A stretch of DNA of 48,890 nt from JAOABP01 sp964590395 (GCA_964590395.1 CAZPVT010000024.1:1-48890), one strand, 5' to 3'; positions 33,129-42,660 are shown, counted from the first letter of the stretch. The notes: a model not told the origin generated them from the sequence alone. Program-made: numbers and translations.

Positions 33129-35498
33129 ATGATATTAGCGCTCCTTTTGGTCATTGGTGTCTGGACCGCTGAAAACCAACTGGATATCAATCAGGCAGGG
33201 TTGTCTGAGATTCGGCAGTTACCGGTTGATTCCATAACCGCGCTCAGAATTTTTGAATATCTGGAACGTTATGGTCGTTTCAACAGTATTTACGATTTTC
33301 TGAAGATTCCTGGAATCACACCGGAAAAACTTGATGAGTTGAAACCAATAGTTTATATCAGTCCACGCACCTGGGATGAGCGGCGCCAGGAAAACATTCA
33401 GCGGATCCAGCGCCGGCTGGCAACAGAGGATGGTCCAAGTCGGGTGGTGGTGGAGGAGTGGCAAGATCGTTTGCTGGCTCCGATCAATGTTAATCGGACA
33501 GGTGTTGATGAACTGTTAATGCTGGAAAATGTCTCCTTGGTGGATGCGGTGTCTGTGGTCCGTTTTGTCCGGAGAGGAGGGAAAATTAGCAGCCGGCGGG
33601 ACCTGGCAAGCAAGGTCGACGGACTCTCCACCTATGGTTATCGGGGAATGAGGAGTTATGTCACATTTGATGATCAGCCGGTATCCCGCCTTGGGGGCAA
33701 TTATCGGTTGAGATACGAAACCGGGGAGCAGATTCGGGTTTTTACCGATGTCAGCGAGTTCAATTCCGCTTTAAACAAACTGGTGCAGGATAGTGTGTTT
33801 CAAGAGGCGGGCTATACCGAGCAGGAGATGGCGTTTTTCCACGAGCAACTGACGCGCGAGAAGGAGTGGCAGGAGAAAATAAATAGTATTACAACAGTCC
33901 GTCACCGACTGCGGGTGTGCGCTGGTGAGCATTTCCGGGTAGCGGGTTGGGTTAGCCAGAGACTTTATGAGCCCAAGGTGGTTGACGAGTTTAAGGGGTA
34001 TGTTACGGCTGATAAACTAGGACCTGTAAAAAGGGTGGTGCTGGGTGATTTCCGATTGACACTGGGACAGGGTCTGCTGATGGATAACAATTTTGAACTC
34101 CTGCCCAGGGTCCACAATTGCACCAAGGGTCTTTTTGGGGACCTAACTGCTAATCCGGGATTTGGTCTGCGTGGCGGTGCGGTAGATTTGAGTTTATCAA
34201 GGCTCGGAATATTAGGTTTCTTCTCCCGGGCGAAAAGGGACGGTATATTAAATCCTGATAGCACAATAAACTGGTATATAGTTACCACACCGCAGTATCC
34301 GACCTTAAGAGACATTTTTTATCAGTCGGACGCCGGTGGTAGTTTTCAACTTGACCTTTCAGAAATCTGGTTTCTACCGCTTGGTACCAGGGTCAGTCTG
34401 AATGGGCTTTATAGCCGGTCAAGTCGAAGGTTTAATCCCAATCCCAGATACCTTGATCTGCCGGGAGATGCTGAGGTGCTCGATGATCCGGAATATCTAC
34501 GGCTGGATACAGGTCATATCAGGATGTTTTACTCTACCGATTTTCGCACCGTGATCGAGAACTTTTCGGTTGAAGGGGAGTTTGCCCAGCAGGTTAAATC
34601 GGGCCGGGCATATCTGATAAAGGCAAGAACTCAGTATGACTATCTTTACCTTACCGCGCTTTACCGGCACTATGATGTGAATTACAACAATCCTTATAAT
34701 CGGGGGTATTGCGAGGAGTTGCGGTTTGAGGATACGCCTCTTGAGAAATCCTACCGGCTGATCGACCCGATATATTCAGCACTTGCTCGGTTTCCGATGC
34801 CCAAGGCAGAGCAGGGTTTCTTATTGGAGATGCGATATCAAATTTCCCGGCAGATAACATTTACCCGTGGCTATCTGGACATCTGGCAGAATCTGGCAAC
34901 CGGAGCCGACAACTACCGTTTTCAAGGGGAAATGGAGTACCGGCCGGTTTTCCCATTGCGTCTGCGGTTTAGACAAAAGGTTCAGTTTAAGGAGAAGCCA
35001 AGATTGGTTATCGGTACACGGTCACTATCACTGGAGACTTCAATCCGGGTGCTACTCTCCCTTTCTAACTGGGACTATCTTACAAGTGAAGTGCGGACAA
35101 GCAGGACCCGGTTAACTCCGACGATGAGGTATGGTGACCAGGCAAGTATCATCAGTGATTTTGTTGCGGTACAGTGGGAGCATAACTTCTCAGATGATTT
35201 CCAGAGTGAACTGGGAGTGGCTACCTGGCGCAGTGCGGGAATGTCCAACTGGCTATTTGAGGATACTGGTATTGATTTTGTTGACGGTGATGGTTTCAAA
35301 TGGTATCTGGCGTTAACCGACCGGCTTACCGATAATCTGCTGGTTTATATTAAATTTCGGCAGAAGTTGAGTCTATTTCCCCATACCGGGCTGGCAAATA
35401 ACGACCGATTCCATTATACGGATGGGGGGCGGGTGCAGGATTTTGTGGCACGGAATAGTCGGTTTGATATTTCTTTCCAGGTTGATTTTCTCTGGTAG
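33129..35498 (+). CDS. Helix-hairpin-helix protein with predicted outer-membrane barrel
   Basis: 789 aa with a signal peptide (residues 1-14). The periplasmic N-terminal part has ComEA-like helix-hairpin-helix repeats: LDINQAGLSEIRQLPVDS (about 18-35), a second near FLKIPGITPEKLDELK, and another at INVNRTGVDELLMLENVS. From about residue 190 the sequence turns into long alternating beta-strands (NYRLRYETGEQIRVF through DISFQVDFLW), ending in a terminal aromatic, as expected for a barrel. Proteins of this build are usually annotated only as HhH proteins. A DNA-binding or DNA-uptake role is inference. It lies 3 nt after the PorV-like gene. Confidence 0.75.
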   Translation: MILALLLVIGVWTAENQLDINQAGLSEIRQLPVDSITALRIFEYLERYGRFNSIYDFLKIPGITPEKLDELKPIVYISPRTWDERRQENIQRIQRRLATEDGPSRVVVEEWQDRLLAPINVNRTGVDELLMLENVSLVDAVSVVRFVRRGGKISSRRDLASKVDGLSTYGYRGMRSYVTFDDQPVSRLGGNYRLRYETGEQIRVFTDVSEFNSALNKLVQDSVFQEAGYTEQEMAFFHEQLTREKEWQEKINSITTVRHRLRVCAGEHFRVAGWVSQRLYEPKVVDEFKGYVTADKLGPVKRVVLGDFRLTLGQGLLMDNNFELLPRVHNCTKGLFGDLTANPGFGLRGGAVDLSLSRLGILGFFSRAKRDGILNPDSTINWYIVTTPQYPTLRDIFYQSDAGGSFQLDLSEIWFLPLGTRVSLNGLYSRSSRRFNPNPRYLDLPGDAEVLDDPEYLRLDTGHIRMFYSTDFRTVIENFSVEGEFAQQVKSGRAYLIKARTQYDYLYLTALYRHYDVNYNNPYNRGYCEELRFEDTPLEKSYRLIDPIYSALARFPMPKAEQGFLLEMRYQISRQITFTRGYLDIWQNLATGADNYRFQGEMEYRPVFPLRLRFRQKVQFKEKPRLVIGTRSLSLETSIRVLLSLSNWDYLTSEVRTSRTRLTPTMRYGDQASIISDFVAVQWEHNFSDDFQSELGVATWRSAGMSNWLFEDTGIDFVDGDGFKWYLALTDRLTDNLLVYIKFRQKLSLFPHTGLANNDRFHYTDGGRVQDFVARNSRFDISFQVDFLW

Positions 35499-35506
35499 GA
35501 GGAGTG

Positions 35507-36610
35507 ATGAATAGAATAATGAAAATAATGAAGTTGACAATTTTTCTGCTGGCAGGTAGGCTGTTGTGGGCAGAGCCAGGAGGGTACTATGAGTACGGCA
35601 CCGCGTTAAGGCGGGAACTGCCGGTGGAGTTGCTTAATCCGGCTTTTTTAGCCCGGTTTTCCCGTCCGGAGATATACTTAGGAATGGGGGTTCGGATTCT
35701 TCAGGAGGAGCGGACCACACTGGTGTTTGATCAGTTTGAAAACACGATGGGTGAAGCGGTCTATGCGGACAATACCACGACAAGTGTGCGGCTCAGTTCG
35801 CTCGCAGGTGTTTTTCCTTTCGGTAAATTGGGATTGGGAGTAAAACTTACCACAGAGCGGGATTTCAATTATCTATATCAAAAGGAGTATCGGGACGATT
35901 TTTATGTTAAGGTCGGCGAGGACCGTTTTCAACAGCAGGGTTTTCTTTACAGCGGCAGAATCAGTGCAGGTTTTATGCCGGTATCTTTGGTATCGGTCGG
36001 CATCGGTGGTCAGTACCTTTTCGGCAATAGGACCCAGGAGCAGATGATAATCCGGATACCGGACACCAGCAGTTTTCAGTCCGTGGCAAGATTACGAGGG
36101 GTGGGTTGGTGTGCAGGTGCCGGGATTTTCCCTTCGCGGCGTCTACAGTTGGGTTTGAGTTATCAGAGCGGGGTGAAACTGATCGCTCAGGATGGGGAAC
36201 GGATGATGACTTATCCTTGGGTTTCAGAACTGACCGCGCAGTTCTGGGCACCTGGTGCTCTGCCGGCAAAAGGTTATTTAAGTCTGGGGTTAACCGGCTG
36301 GTCAGGGGCAAGGTCGGATTTTAAGAATGTGATTTCCGTGGCGATAGGTGTTGAGCACCTGTTCTTGAATCTGGTCCAACTTGATTACGGATTCGGGTTG
36401 GAGCCATTACCCAATAACCCGACAGTCCATCGGTTCATCGGTTTATTGGGAGTTGGTTTTGATGTGAATAATTACCGTTTTAATATCAAAACTGCGTTGA
36501 CCAGAATGGAGTTGCACGCGGATAGCAGTATGGTGCCTTTTGCCGGTGACGGAGCCAGGGTTTATCAGAATGGGGTTGACCTGGGTCTGACAATTCAATA
36601 CCGGTTTTAA
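35507..36610 (+). CDS. Outer-membrane beta-barrel protein of unknown function
   Basis: 367 aa from ATG 35507 (GGAGGAG just upstream; a GTG at 35504 is an alternative). The signal peptide runs to about LLWA. The mature protein starts EPGGYYEYGTALRRELPVELLNPAFLARFSRPEIYLGMG and is then a succession of amphipathic strands ending LGLTIQYRF, with the terminal Phe expected of barrel proteins. No catalytic motifs are seen. The pattern resembles the long-chain-fatty-acid transporter superfamily but is not diagnostic. It is tightly packed between the HhH barrel gene and the 5'-nucleotidase gene, so it is cotranscribed with them. Confidence 0.7.
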   Translation: MNRIMKIMKLTIFLLAGRLLWAEPGGYYEYGTALRRELPVELLNPAFLARFSRPEIYLGMGVRILQEERTTLVFDQFENTMGEAVYADNTTTSVRLSSLAGVFPFGKLGLGVKLTTERDFNYLYQKEYRDDFYVKVGEDRFQQQGFLYSGRISAGFMPVSLVSVGIGGQYLFGNRTQEQMIIRIPDTSSFQSVARLRGVGWCAGAGIFPSRRLQLGLSYQSGVKLIAQDGERMMTYPWVSELTAQFWAPGALPAKGYLSLGLTGWSGARSDFKNVISVAIGVEHLFLNLVQLDYGFGLEPLPNNPTVHRFIGLLGVGFDVNNYRFNIKTALTRMELHADSSMVPFAGDGARVYQNGVDLGLTIQYRF

Positions 36611-38134
36611 ATGATGCGGACGCTCCTTGTCTTCGGGTTACTGATTTTCCTGTTGACAAATACCGGGGTTGCCCGGGTGCAACATATCTTTATTGTGCAC
36701 ACCAACGACATTCACGGTGCACTACTGCCTGGTGAGGCATACTGGCTGGATAAGAATTTTCCGCCACCGCTGGCGAATGCGGCTGGTGCGCTCTCGGTGA
36801 TTCAGGAACTGAGGGATTCTGCAGTCAAAACTGGTGCGGTGTTTCTGTTACTGGACGGAGGAGATGTATTTAAGGGAACGCCGATCGGTGATTTTACACG
36901 CGGGCAGGCAACAGTGGATTTCTTCAAAGGGGCGGGTTATGATGCAGTGGCACCGGGCAACCACGATTTTGACCTTGGCTGGCAGGTGCTGAAAGAGATG
37001 GCTGACTCTTCGGGAATTCCCTGGATCGCTACCAATGTCCGGGTGGCAGGAACTGACACACCACCGTCATACCTACAGGCCAGTTATCTGTTTGAACAGA
37101 GCGGGGTGAAGATCGGTGTGCTCGGTGTGTTGACCAAGTACCTGCGAGGAATGGTTGTTGATACCCTGATCGGTAATCTGGATATTCTACCCTACTACGA
37201 GGTGGCGCGTGCTGAAGTGGCAAAATTAAGGGCACAAGGAGCAGAGATTGTGCTGGCACTGAATCATATCGGTTATACCCATGACCAGCGGTTTGCGGAT
37301 TCGGTAGCCGGGGTGGACATTATTATCGGTGCCCATAGTCATACCGGAGTTGAGCCACCTTATGAGACACCGAAAAACCACACCATCATTCAGCAGGCAT
37401 ATTCTAAGTTGAGTTCGGTCGGGGTGCTGGATATCCAGTTTGATACAATAAGCCGTCGGATCATTGGTTATTCTGGAAAACTGATCGACCTTTTGGGTGA
37501 TGAGGTGCCTAAGGATTTAGGTTATGCCCGGCACCTGGATTCAATCCGCAGTGTTGCAGAGCAGGGGTTTGATGAGGTTTTAGGTTATTCCCGGAGGGAG
37601 TTAACCAGGGGCGGTTTCACCGAGACACCGATTGGTAATCTGATTACGGATGCGATGCGAGAGCAGTTTGGCACTGATATCGCGGTGCATAACTCAGCGG
37701 GTATTAGGGCAAACATTCCGCCTGGTGAGGTAACCTATCGGGATGTTTATCAGGTTGATGTGTTTGGTAATACGGTGGTTACTGGAAAGTATACCGGAAG
37801 GCAGATAAGGAGTATACTGGAGGTTTCGGTCAATGGTCGGCATGCGATATTTCAGGTTTCCGGGGTGAAGATGAAATATACCCTGAAAAAGCCGATCGGT
37901 GAGCGGGTACTTGAGGTTCTGGTTAACGACCAACCGCTGGATTCCAACCGGGTTTATACCCTTACTACTAACTCCTACCTGGCCGCGGGGAGCGGTGATT
38001 ACTACATTTTTACCGAAGGCCAGGATATTGAAGACAGTTTTCTGCCCCTGCGGGATGTAATTGCTAATTACATCCGCCGTCATTCGCCGGTGGATGCTAA
38101 GATTGAGGGCAGGATTGTGCTGGTTGACAGATGA
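36611..38134 (+). CDS. Periplasmic 5'-nucleotidase/2',3'-cyclic phosphodiesterase family protein
   Basis: 507 aa with a signal peptide (residues 1-21). The metallophosphatase domain carries HTNDIHG, DGGDVFKGTP, GNHDFD, LNHIGY and GAHSHTG, the full set of two-metal ligands. The C-terminal 5'-nucleotidase domain has HNSAGIRANIPPGEVTYRDVY and the substrate loop FGNTVV. Family knowledge: UshA/CpdB-type enzymes strip phosphate from extracellular nucleotides to feed salvage. It starts right after the preceding stop and overlaps the RecJ-like gene by 4 nt (ATGA). Confidence 0.92.
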   Translation: MMRTLLVFGLLIFLLTNTGVARVQHIFIVHTNDIHGALLPGEAYWLDKNFPPPLANAAGALSVIQELRDSAVKTGAVFLLLDGGDVFKGTPIGDFTRGQATVDFFKGAGYDAVAPGNHDFDLGWQVLKEMADSSGIPWIATNVRVAGTDTPPSYLQASYLFEQSGVKIGVLGVLTKYLRGMVVDTLIGNLDILPYYEVARAEVAKLRAQGAEIVLALNHIGYTHDQRFADSVAGVDIIIGAHSHTGVEPPYETPKNHTIIQQAYSKLSSVGVLDIQFDTISRRIIGYSGKLIDLLGDEVPKDLGYARHLDSIRSVAEQGFDEVLGYSRRELTRGGFTETPIGNLITDAMREQFGTDIAVHNSAGIRANIPPGEVTYRDVYQVDVFGNTVVTGKYTGRQIRSILEVSVNGRHAIFQVSGVKMKYTLKKPIGERVLEVLVNDQPLDSNRVYTLTTNSYLAAGSGDYYIFTEGQDIEDSFLPLRDVIANYIRRHSPVDAKIEGRIVLVDR

Positions 38135-39762
38135 GAAATCATCCCTGGCAGATTAAACCGGTTGATGATGGTTTAGTCCAAAGGCTATCGAACGATACCG
38201 GGATCTCTTCAATATTAGCCCGACTGCTAATTTTGCGCGGTGTAACCGACCCTGATGGTGTGCGTGTTTGGTTACATCCGCAATTAACTGCCCTACATTC
38301 ACCAGCACTGCTGTCCGATTTTGAACCGGCAGCAAAGCGGATTTTTCAGGCGATAGAAAAGCGGGAACGAATTTTGGTCTGGGGTCATGACGACTTGGAC
38401 GGTATGACCGCAGTGGCGATTATGGTGCAGGTGCTTAAAGGGTTGCGCGCGGTGGTGGATTATCATATTCCCACCAAGGGTAAGGATAAGCACGGGCTTG
38501 ACGCGGGGCTGGTGGCAAACACGTCGCCTCTTGAGCGGCCCGGTCTCATCATTACCGTGGACTGCGGTATTTCCAACTATCAGGATATTGAGCAGTTAAG
38601 AGAACTGGGTGTGGATGTGATTGTTACTGATCATCATGAGGTTATTCCGCCCCTGCCCCCAGCTGTGGCAATTGTTGATCCCAAGCACGGTGATACGGTT
38701 TATCCTTATCCCTATCTTAGCGGTGCGGGCGTTGCCTTGAAGCTGGGAATGGGGTTGATTCAGGAGAGATTAGCGGTTTCGGTAAATGAGTTTTTCTCAG
38801 CACTGCCCGATTTATTGACACTGGTGACACTGGGCACAATTGCGGATCGGGCACCGTTGACCGGTGAGAACCGAATTCTGGTAAAACTGGGTCTGGAACT
38901 TCTGGTCCGGACGAAGATACCGGCGGTGCAGGCGGTGTTAGAACTTTTAAACACTGATTACAATCAACTGACTGTTACTTCATTCTTAAGCGAACTGTTG
39001 CCGCTTTTCGCTGCCGCGAACGGGAAAGAGGGTGTGGAGAAGTTTCTGGCTGGCGATACGGAGTCGGCGCGCGTTTGGGTTCGGGAACTGGCACAGCGCA
39101 GTCAGGAGTGGCGGGCAGAGGCAGAAAGGACCCTGGCGCTGGCAGAGAAAAATGTCCGATTGGGTGATGGCATCCTTTTTGTCCAGCACCCGGAGTTGTC
39201 GTTACGGGCGCTCGGGTTCAGTGCGGGCAGGCTGAAGGACCGGTATCAGATACCGGTGATCGTCATCGGTCAGCGCGGTGATGTCTGTGTTGGTGAGTGC
39301 CGGGGGATTGAGGGTGTTGACCTGATGGAACTGCTGTGGGCGCTGCGGAATTACTTTATTGATTTTGGTGGTCATAAGAAGGCAGCGGGTTTCACCATCC
39401 TGCCGGAAAGGGTGCCAGATTTTATCACCGCAGCAGAGCGCTATGCCCACGAAAACTTTGCCGCTAGGATTGTACCGGAAAATCAGATGCTAGCAGATGG
39501 AATCCTGCCGCTCAGCGAGTTTACTGTGGAAATAGTTTCTCTTTCCCCTTTTGGTGAAGGTAATCCCCAGCCGGTTTTCATCTCGGAACCGGTCCGGCTG
39601 ATGCGAATGGTGCAGGGGATAGTGCCGGAGAGTAATACGCAACTACTGTTACACGCCAGACGGGAACTGCCGGTGATTGAGCCGACAGTGGAGTATTATG
39701 CGCTTTATACAGTTGATGACCTGGGTACAGTTACATTATTAGGTCTTCAACCGTCAGCATAG
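38131..39762 (+). CDS. recJ: RecJ-like single-strand DNA exonuclease (DHH/DHHA1)
   Basis: 543 aa. The DHH domain shows motif I as GHDDLDGMTA (H86, D88, D90), VDCGISN, and motif III TDHHE (167-170), with a later GTIADRAPL. The DHHA1 part has DFGGHKKAAGFTI, and a C-terminal OB-like segment follows (FGEGNPQPVF). Family knowledge: RecJ degrades 5'-ended single-stranded DNA in recombination repair. The first Asp of the usual DYDADG motif is His here, as in some archaeal and NrnA-type DHH enzymes. The downstream methyltransferase starts at the next base. Confidence 0.92.
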   Translation: MRNHPWQIKPVDDGLVQRLSNDTGISSILARLLILRGVTDPDGVRVWLHPQLTALHSPALLSDFEPAAKRIFQAIEKRERILVWGHDDLDGMTAVAIMVQVLKGLRAVVDYHIPTKGKDKHGLDAGLVANTSPLERPGLIITVDCGISNYQDIEQLRELGVDVIVTDHHEVIPPLPPAVAIVDPKHGDTVYPYPYLSGAGVALKLGMGLIQERLAVSVNEFFSALPDLLTLVTLGTIADRAPLTGENRILVKLGLELLVRTKIPAVQAVLELLNTDYNQLTVTSFLSELLPLFAAANGKEGVEKFLAGDTESARVWVRELAQRSQEWRAEAERTLALAEKNVRLGDGILFVQHPELSLRALGFSAGRLKDRYQIPVIVIGQRGDVCVGECRGIEGVDLMELLWALRNYFIDFGGHKKAAGFTILPERVPDFITAAERYAHENFAARIVPENQMLADGILPLSEFTVEIVSLSPFGEGNPQPVFISEPVRLMRMVQGIVPESNTQLLLHARRELPVIEPTVEYYALYTVDDLGTVTLLGLQPSA

Positions 39763-40929
39763 ATGCTGACCAAAGCGGTACACATTACCCGAAAAAAGGT
39801 ACGGACAGGACACCTCTGGATCTTTTCCAATGAGATCAGACGGACCGAAGGCGAACCGCAGATGGGGGATCTGGTTCTGGTATATGAAAGAGGTAGACTG
39901 CTTGGGTCCGGGATGTTCAATCCCCACTCCTTAATCACAGTCCGGCTTTATTCCCGCCGTGATGAGGAGTTGAATGAGGGGCTGGTGGTCCGGCGGATAG
40001 AAAGAGCATGGCGGGTTCGCCAGCAGAAACTGCCAGATGAGGAGGACTACCGCCTGGTTTTTGGTGAGAGCGACCATCTGCCCGGACTGGTAATTGACAA
40101 ATACCAGGATCATTTTGCGATGCAGGTTTACTCTGCCGGATTTGACAGCCGGCAGGATACGGTGGTCAGTGCCCTGTGCCGGCTGATGCCGGTTAAAGCG
40201 GTGTTTGAAAAAGATAATATCAAATTACGCGAACCAGAAGGTCTGGCAAGAAGAGAGCGACTACTTTATGGCACACCGGCGCCAGAGCTGATCATTTCGG
40301 AAAACGGTGCAAGGTTCTATGTGGACATAGCCCGGGGTCAAAAGACCGGCTATTTCTTTGACCATCGGTTAACCCGCAGAAAGGTACGGAAACTGGCGAG
40401 AAATCGCCGGGTACTGGATGTTTTCTGCTATACCGGCTCGTTTGCTATCAATGCGGCGCTGGGAGGTGCGAGCGAAGTAATTGCAGTTGACATCTCAAAG
40501 GAGGCGTGCGAATGGGCAAAACGGAATGCGGAGTTAAACCGCGTGGCAGAAAGGTGTCAGTTTGTCAGTGCCGATGCCTTTGAATTACTGACCGGACTGG
40601 TAAAGAAAGGGGAGCGGTTTGACTTAATCAACCTTGATCCACCGGCATTCATCAAAGCCCAGAAGCATAAGGAGTCAGGTATTAAGGGGTATCAGCGAAT
40701 CAACCGTTTAGCGATGCGACTGCTGAACCGGGGCGGTATCCTTGTATCCTCATCCTGCTCCCATTACCTTTTCTGGCAGGATCTGCTGGATGTGGTCAGT
40801 AATACCGCCCAGGAACTAAATCGCCAGTTTGTCATCCTTGATCGTTCCACCCAGGGGCCAGACCATCCGATTCTGCCCCAGATGCCTGAGTCCGAATACC
40901 TGCGCTGTCTGATTGTGCAGGTGCTGTAA
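39763..40929 (+). CDS. RlmI-like SAM-dependent rRNA (cytosine-C5) methyltransferase
   Basis: 388 aa. An N-terminal PUA domain (residues 1-75, GHLWIFSNEI) is followed by the RlmI EEHEH-like linker and a Rossmann methyltransferase domain with VLDVFCYTGSFAINAA (SAM loop), VIAVDISKEA, and the catalytic-side motif NLDPPAF; the Cys-containing SSSCSH motif is also present. Family knowledge: RlmI makes m5C1962 in 23S rRNA, and close relatives include RlmK/YccW types. The product target is inferred from family. It ends the long plus-strand run that starts at 32307. Confidence 0.9.
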   Translation: MLTKAVHITRKKVRTGHLWIFSNEIRRTEGEPQMGDLVLVYERGRLLGSGMFNPHSLITVRLYSRRDEELNEGLVVRRIERAWRVRQQKLPDEEDYRLVFGESDHLPGLVIDKYQDHFAMQVYSAGFDSRQDTVVSALCRLMPVKAVFEKDNIKLREPEGLARRERLLYGTPAPELIISENGARFYVDIARGQKTGYFFDHRLTRRKVRKLARNRRVLDVFCYTGSFAINAALGGASEVIAVDISKEACEWAKRNAELNRVAERCQFVSADAFELLTGLVKKGERFDLINLDPPAFIKAQKHKESGIKGYQRINRLAMRLLNRGGILVSSSCSHYLFWQDLLDVVSNTAQELNRQFVILDRSTQGPDHPILPQMPESEYLRCLIVQVL

Positions 40930-40999
40930 AACTGGACAAAGCGATTCAGGATATCTGTTAAACAATTCCTACTAAAGCGAAACTGGCTGGGGATGAGAA

Positions 41000-41299
41000 A
41001 TGGATTATCATAATATCTGTTGCCACTACATTCGCCATCTATTAGCCAGAAAACCGGCAAAAATCAAGTGGTAGATTGTAAAAACAGCCCGTGTTACTAT
41101 CGTTGGCGCTCCAGCCACATTACTCTTTGAAATAAAATCTGTTAGCGCTGATGAGACTGGTATAAAACTAAGTCCGCTACCGTCTCCTATACGGCATTTA
41201 CCTGAGATAGGGTATTTTGTTTTGGTAATGATACAGGAGGATAAAAGTAAATACAGTAACACCTCACTACACGTCATACCGAGGATTGTGCTACCTTAA
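41000..41299 (+). pseudogene. Possible small gene interrupted by an amber codon
   Basis: The 470-bp gap 40930-41399 is AT-richer than its surroundings. One frame runs from ATG 41000 for 24 codons (MDYHNICC..KPAKIKW), hits TAG at 41072 and stays open for 74 more codons to TAA at 41297 (TARVTIVGAPATLLFEIKS..., ending HVIPRIVLP). The second block reads like a soluble beta-rich domain of no family I recognise. It could be a decayed gene or chance; an 83-codon frame on the other strand overlaps the same bases. No Shine-Dalgarno is present. Confidence 0.25.
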
Positions 41300-41344
41300 A
41301 ATTGTTGTGCGGTTATAGCGGATGACTAAATAGTAATGCAGTTC

Positions 41345-41372
41345 TTGAAGGCGGGAGCCGGGTTTATATAAT
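41345..41372 (+). promoter_or_regulatory. Promoter of the hydratase-citrate lyase operon
   Basis: TTGAAG (41345-41350), 16 bp, TATAAT (41367-41372). It leaves a leader of about 20 nt containing GTGAGG before the ATG at 41400. Confidence 0.7.
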
Positions 41373-41399
41373 TAACGACAAGCAACAAAGTGAGGTAAT

Positions 41400-42659
41400 A
41401 TGGGAATGACATTTGCAGAAAAGTTACTTGCTTATAAGGCAAACAGGAGTAGCGTCAAAGCCGGTGAAATAGTTTTTTGTAAGCCCGACCGGCTGTTGAT
41501 GCACGATAATGCAGGAGCGATTATCGATAAGATCGCTAAGGAGTTAGGCGAGTTCGGAATTGCCCGTTCTGAGCAGATAGTGATTGTGCTGGACCACACA
41601 ATCCCGGCAGTGGATGAGAAGACCGCAACCGGTCATAAGAAGATAAGGGAGTTTGTCGAAAAATATGGTATCAGCCATTTCTTTGATGTCGGCGTTGGCG
41701 TGTGTCATCAGGTGATGGTTGAGAAAGGACTGGTTTTGCCCGGAATGCTGGCGGTGGGTTCGGACTCTCATACCTGTTCGTATGGTGCGGTTAATGCGTT
41801 TGCCACCGGTATTGACCGGACCGAGGCGGCAGCGCTGACTCTGACCGGTGAGACCTGGTTTAAGGTGCCCCAGTCAATCAAAATCAATCTTAAAGGCAGG
41901 TTGCCGGAGATGGTAACCGCCAAGGATCTGGTACTGACGATTATTGGCAGTATCGGTGCGGATGGCGCGGATTATCGTTCAGTGGAGTTCAGGGGTGATA
42001 TTAGCCATCTGACGATGGATGATCGATTTACAATTGCCAATATGGGAGTGGAGATGGGAGCAAAGAATGCGGTTTTCCCGGTTGATGAGGTAACCCGGGG
42101 TTTTCTCAAGGGCATCGGAGTGGAGCGAGAGTCCTATCAGGAGTTCTGGGCGGACCCGGACGCAGTGTATCAGCAGGAGTTGACATTTGATATGGAGCAA
42201 ATAGTGCCGGTGGTCGCGGCGCCACATAAGGTTGATAATGTTAAGCCGGTCAGCGAGGTCGCCGGGCTTGATATCCAGCAGTGCCTTTTAGGCACCTGTA
42301 CCAATGGCCGGGCGAGCGATTTTGCGATTGCGGCGAAAATCATCGGACAGAGAAAGGTAGCACCGAAAACCCGGTTGTTGTTACTGCCGGCATCAAGGAG
42401 GGAACTGGAAAAGGCGCTGGATGCGGGTGATATTCAGACACTGGTGGAGGCGGGAGGTGTTTTACTGCCGCCGGGTTGTGGTCCCTGTCTGGGAGCGCAT
42501 CAGGGAGTACTGGCACCCGGGGAAAGATGTCTATCAACTGCGAATCGGAATTTTAAGGGCAGGATGGGGTGCCGGGAGGCAGAGATTTATTTAGCAAGCC
42601 CGGCAACCGTTGCTGCCAGTGCTTTGACCGGTAAAATAACCGATCCCAGGGAGGTGTAA
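41400..42659 (+). CDS. LeuC/homoaconitase-type hydratase, large subunit
   Basis: 419 aa. The 4Fe-4S ligands are C300 (LLGTCTNGR), C360 and C363 (GCGPCLG). Substrate-site motifs DHTIPA, GVCHQV and GSDSHT are conserved. The length and split-subunit form match the archaeal/bacterial isopropylmalate isomerase, homoaconitase and dimethylmalate dehydratase group, not monomeric aconitase. The small subunit follows after 1 nt. Family knowledge: these enzymes shift the hydroxyl of a 2-alkylmalate or tricarboxylate. Because citrate lyase genes follow in the same operon, citrate/isocitrate or a methylcitrate-like acid are possible substrates, while isopropylmalate remains the default. No leuA or leuB is nearby. 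Confidence 0.88.
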   Translation: MGMTFAEKLLAYKANRSSVKAGEIVFCKPDRLLMHDNAGAIIDKIAKELGEFGIARSEQIVIVLDHTIPAVDEKTATGHKKIREFVEKYGISHFFDVGVGVCHQVMVEKGLVLPGMLAVGSDSHTCSYGAVNAFATGIDRTEAAALTLTGETWFKVPQSIKINLKGRLPEMVTAKDLVLTIIGSIGADGADYRSVEFRGDISHLTMDDRFTIANMGVEMGAKNAVFPVDEVTRGFLKGIGVERESYQEFWADPDAVYQQELTFDMEQIVPVVAAPHKVDNVKPVSEVAGLDIQQCLLGTCTNGRASDFAIAAKIIGQRKVAPKTRLLLLPASRRELEKALDAGDIQTLVEAGGVLLPPGCGPCLGAHQGVLAPGERCLSTANRNFKGRMGCREAEIYLASPATVAASALTGKITDPREV

Positions 42660-42660
42660 G

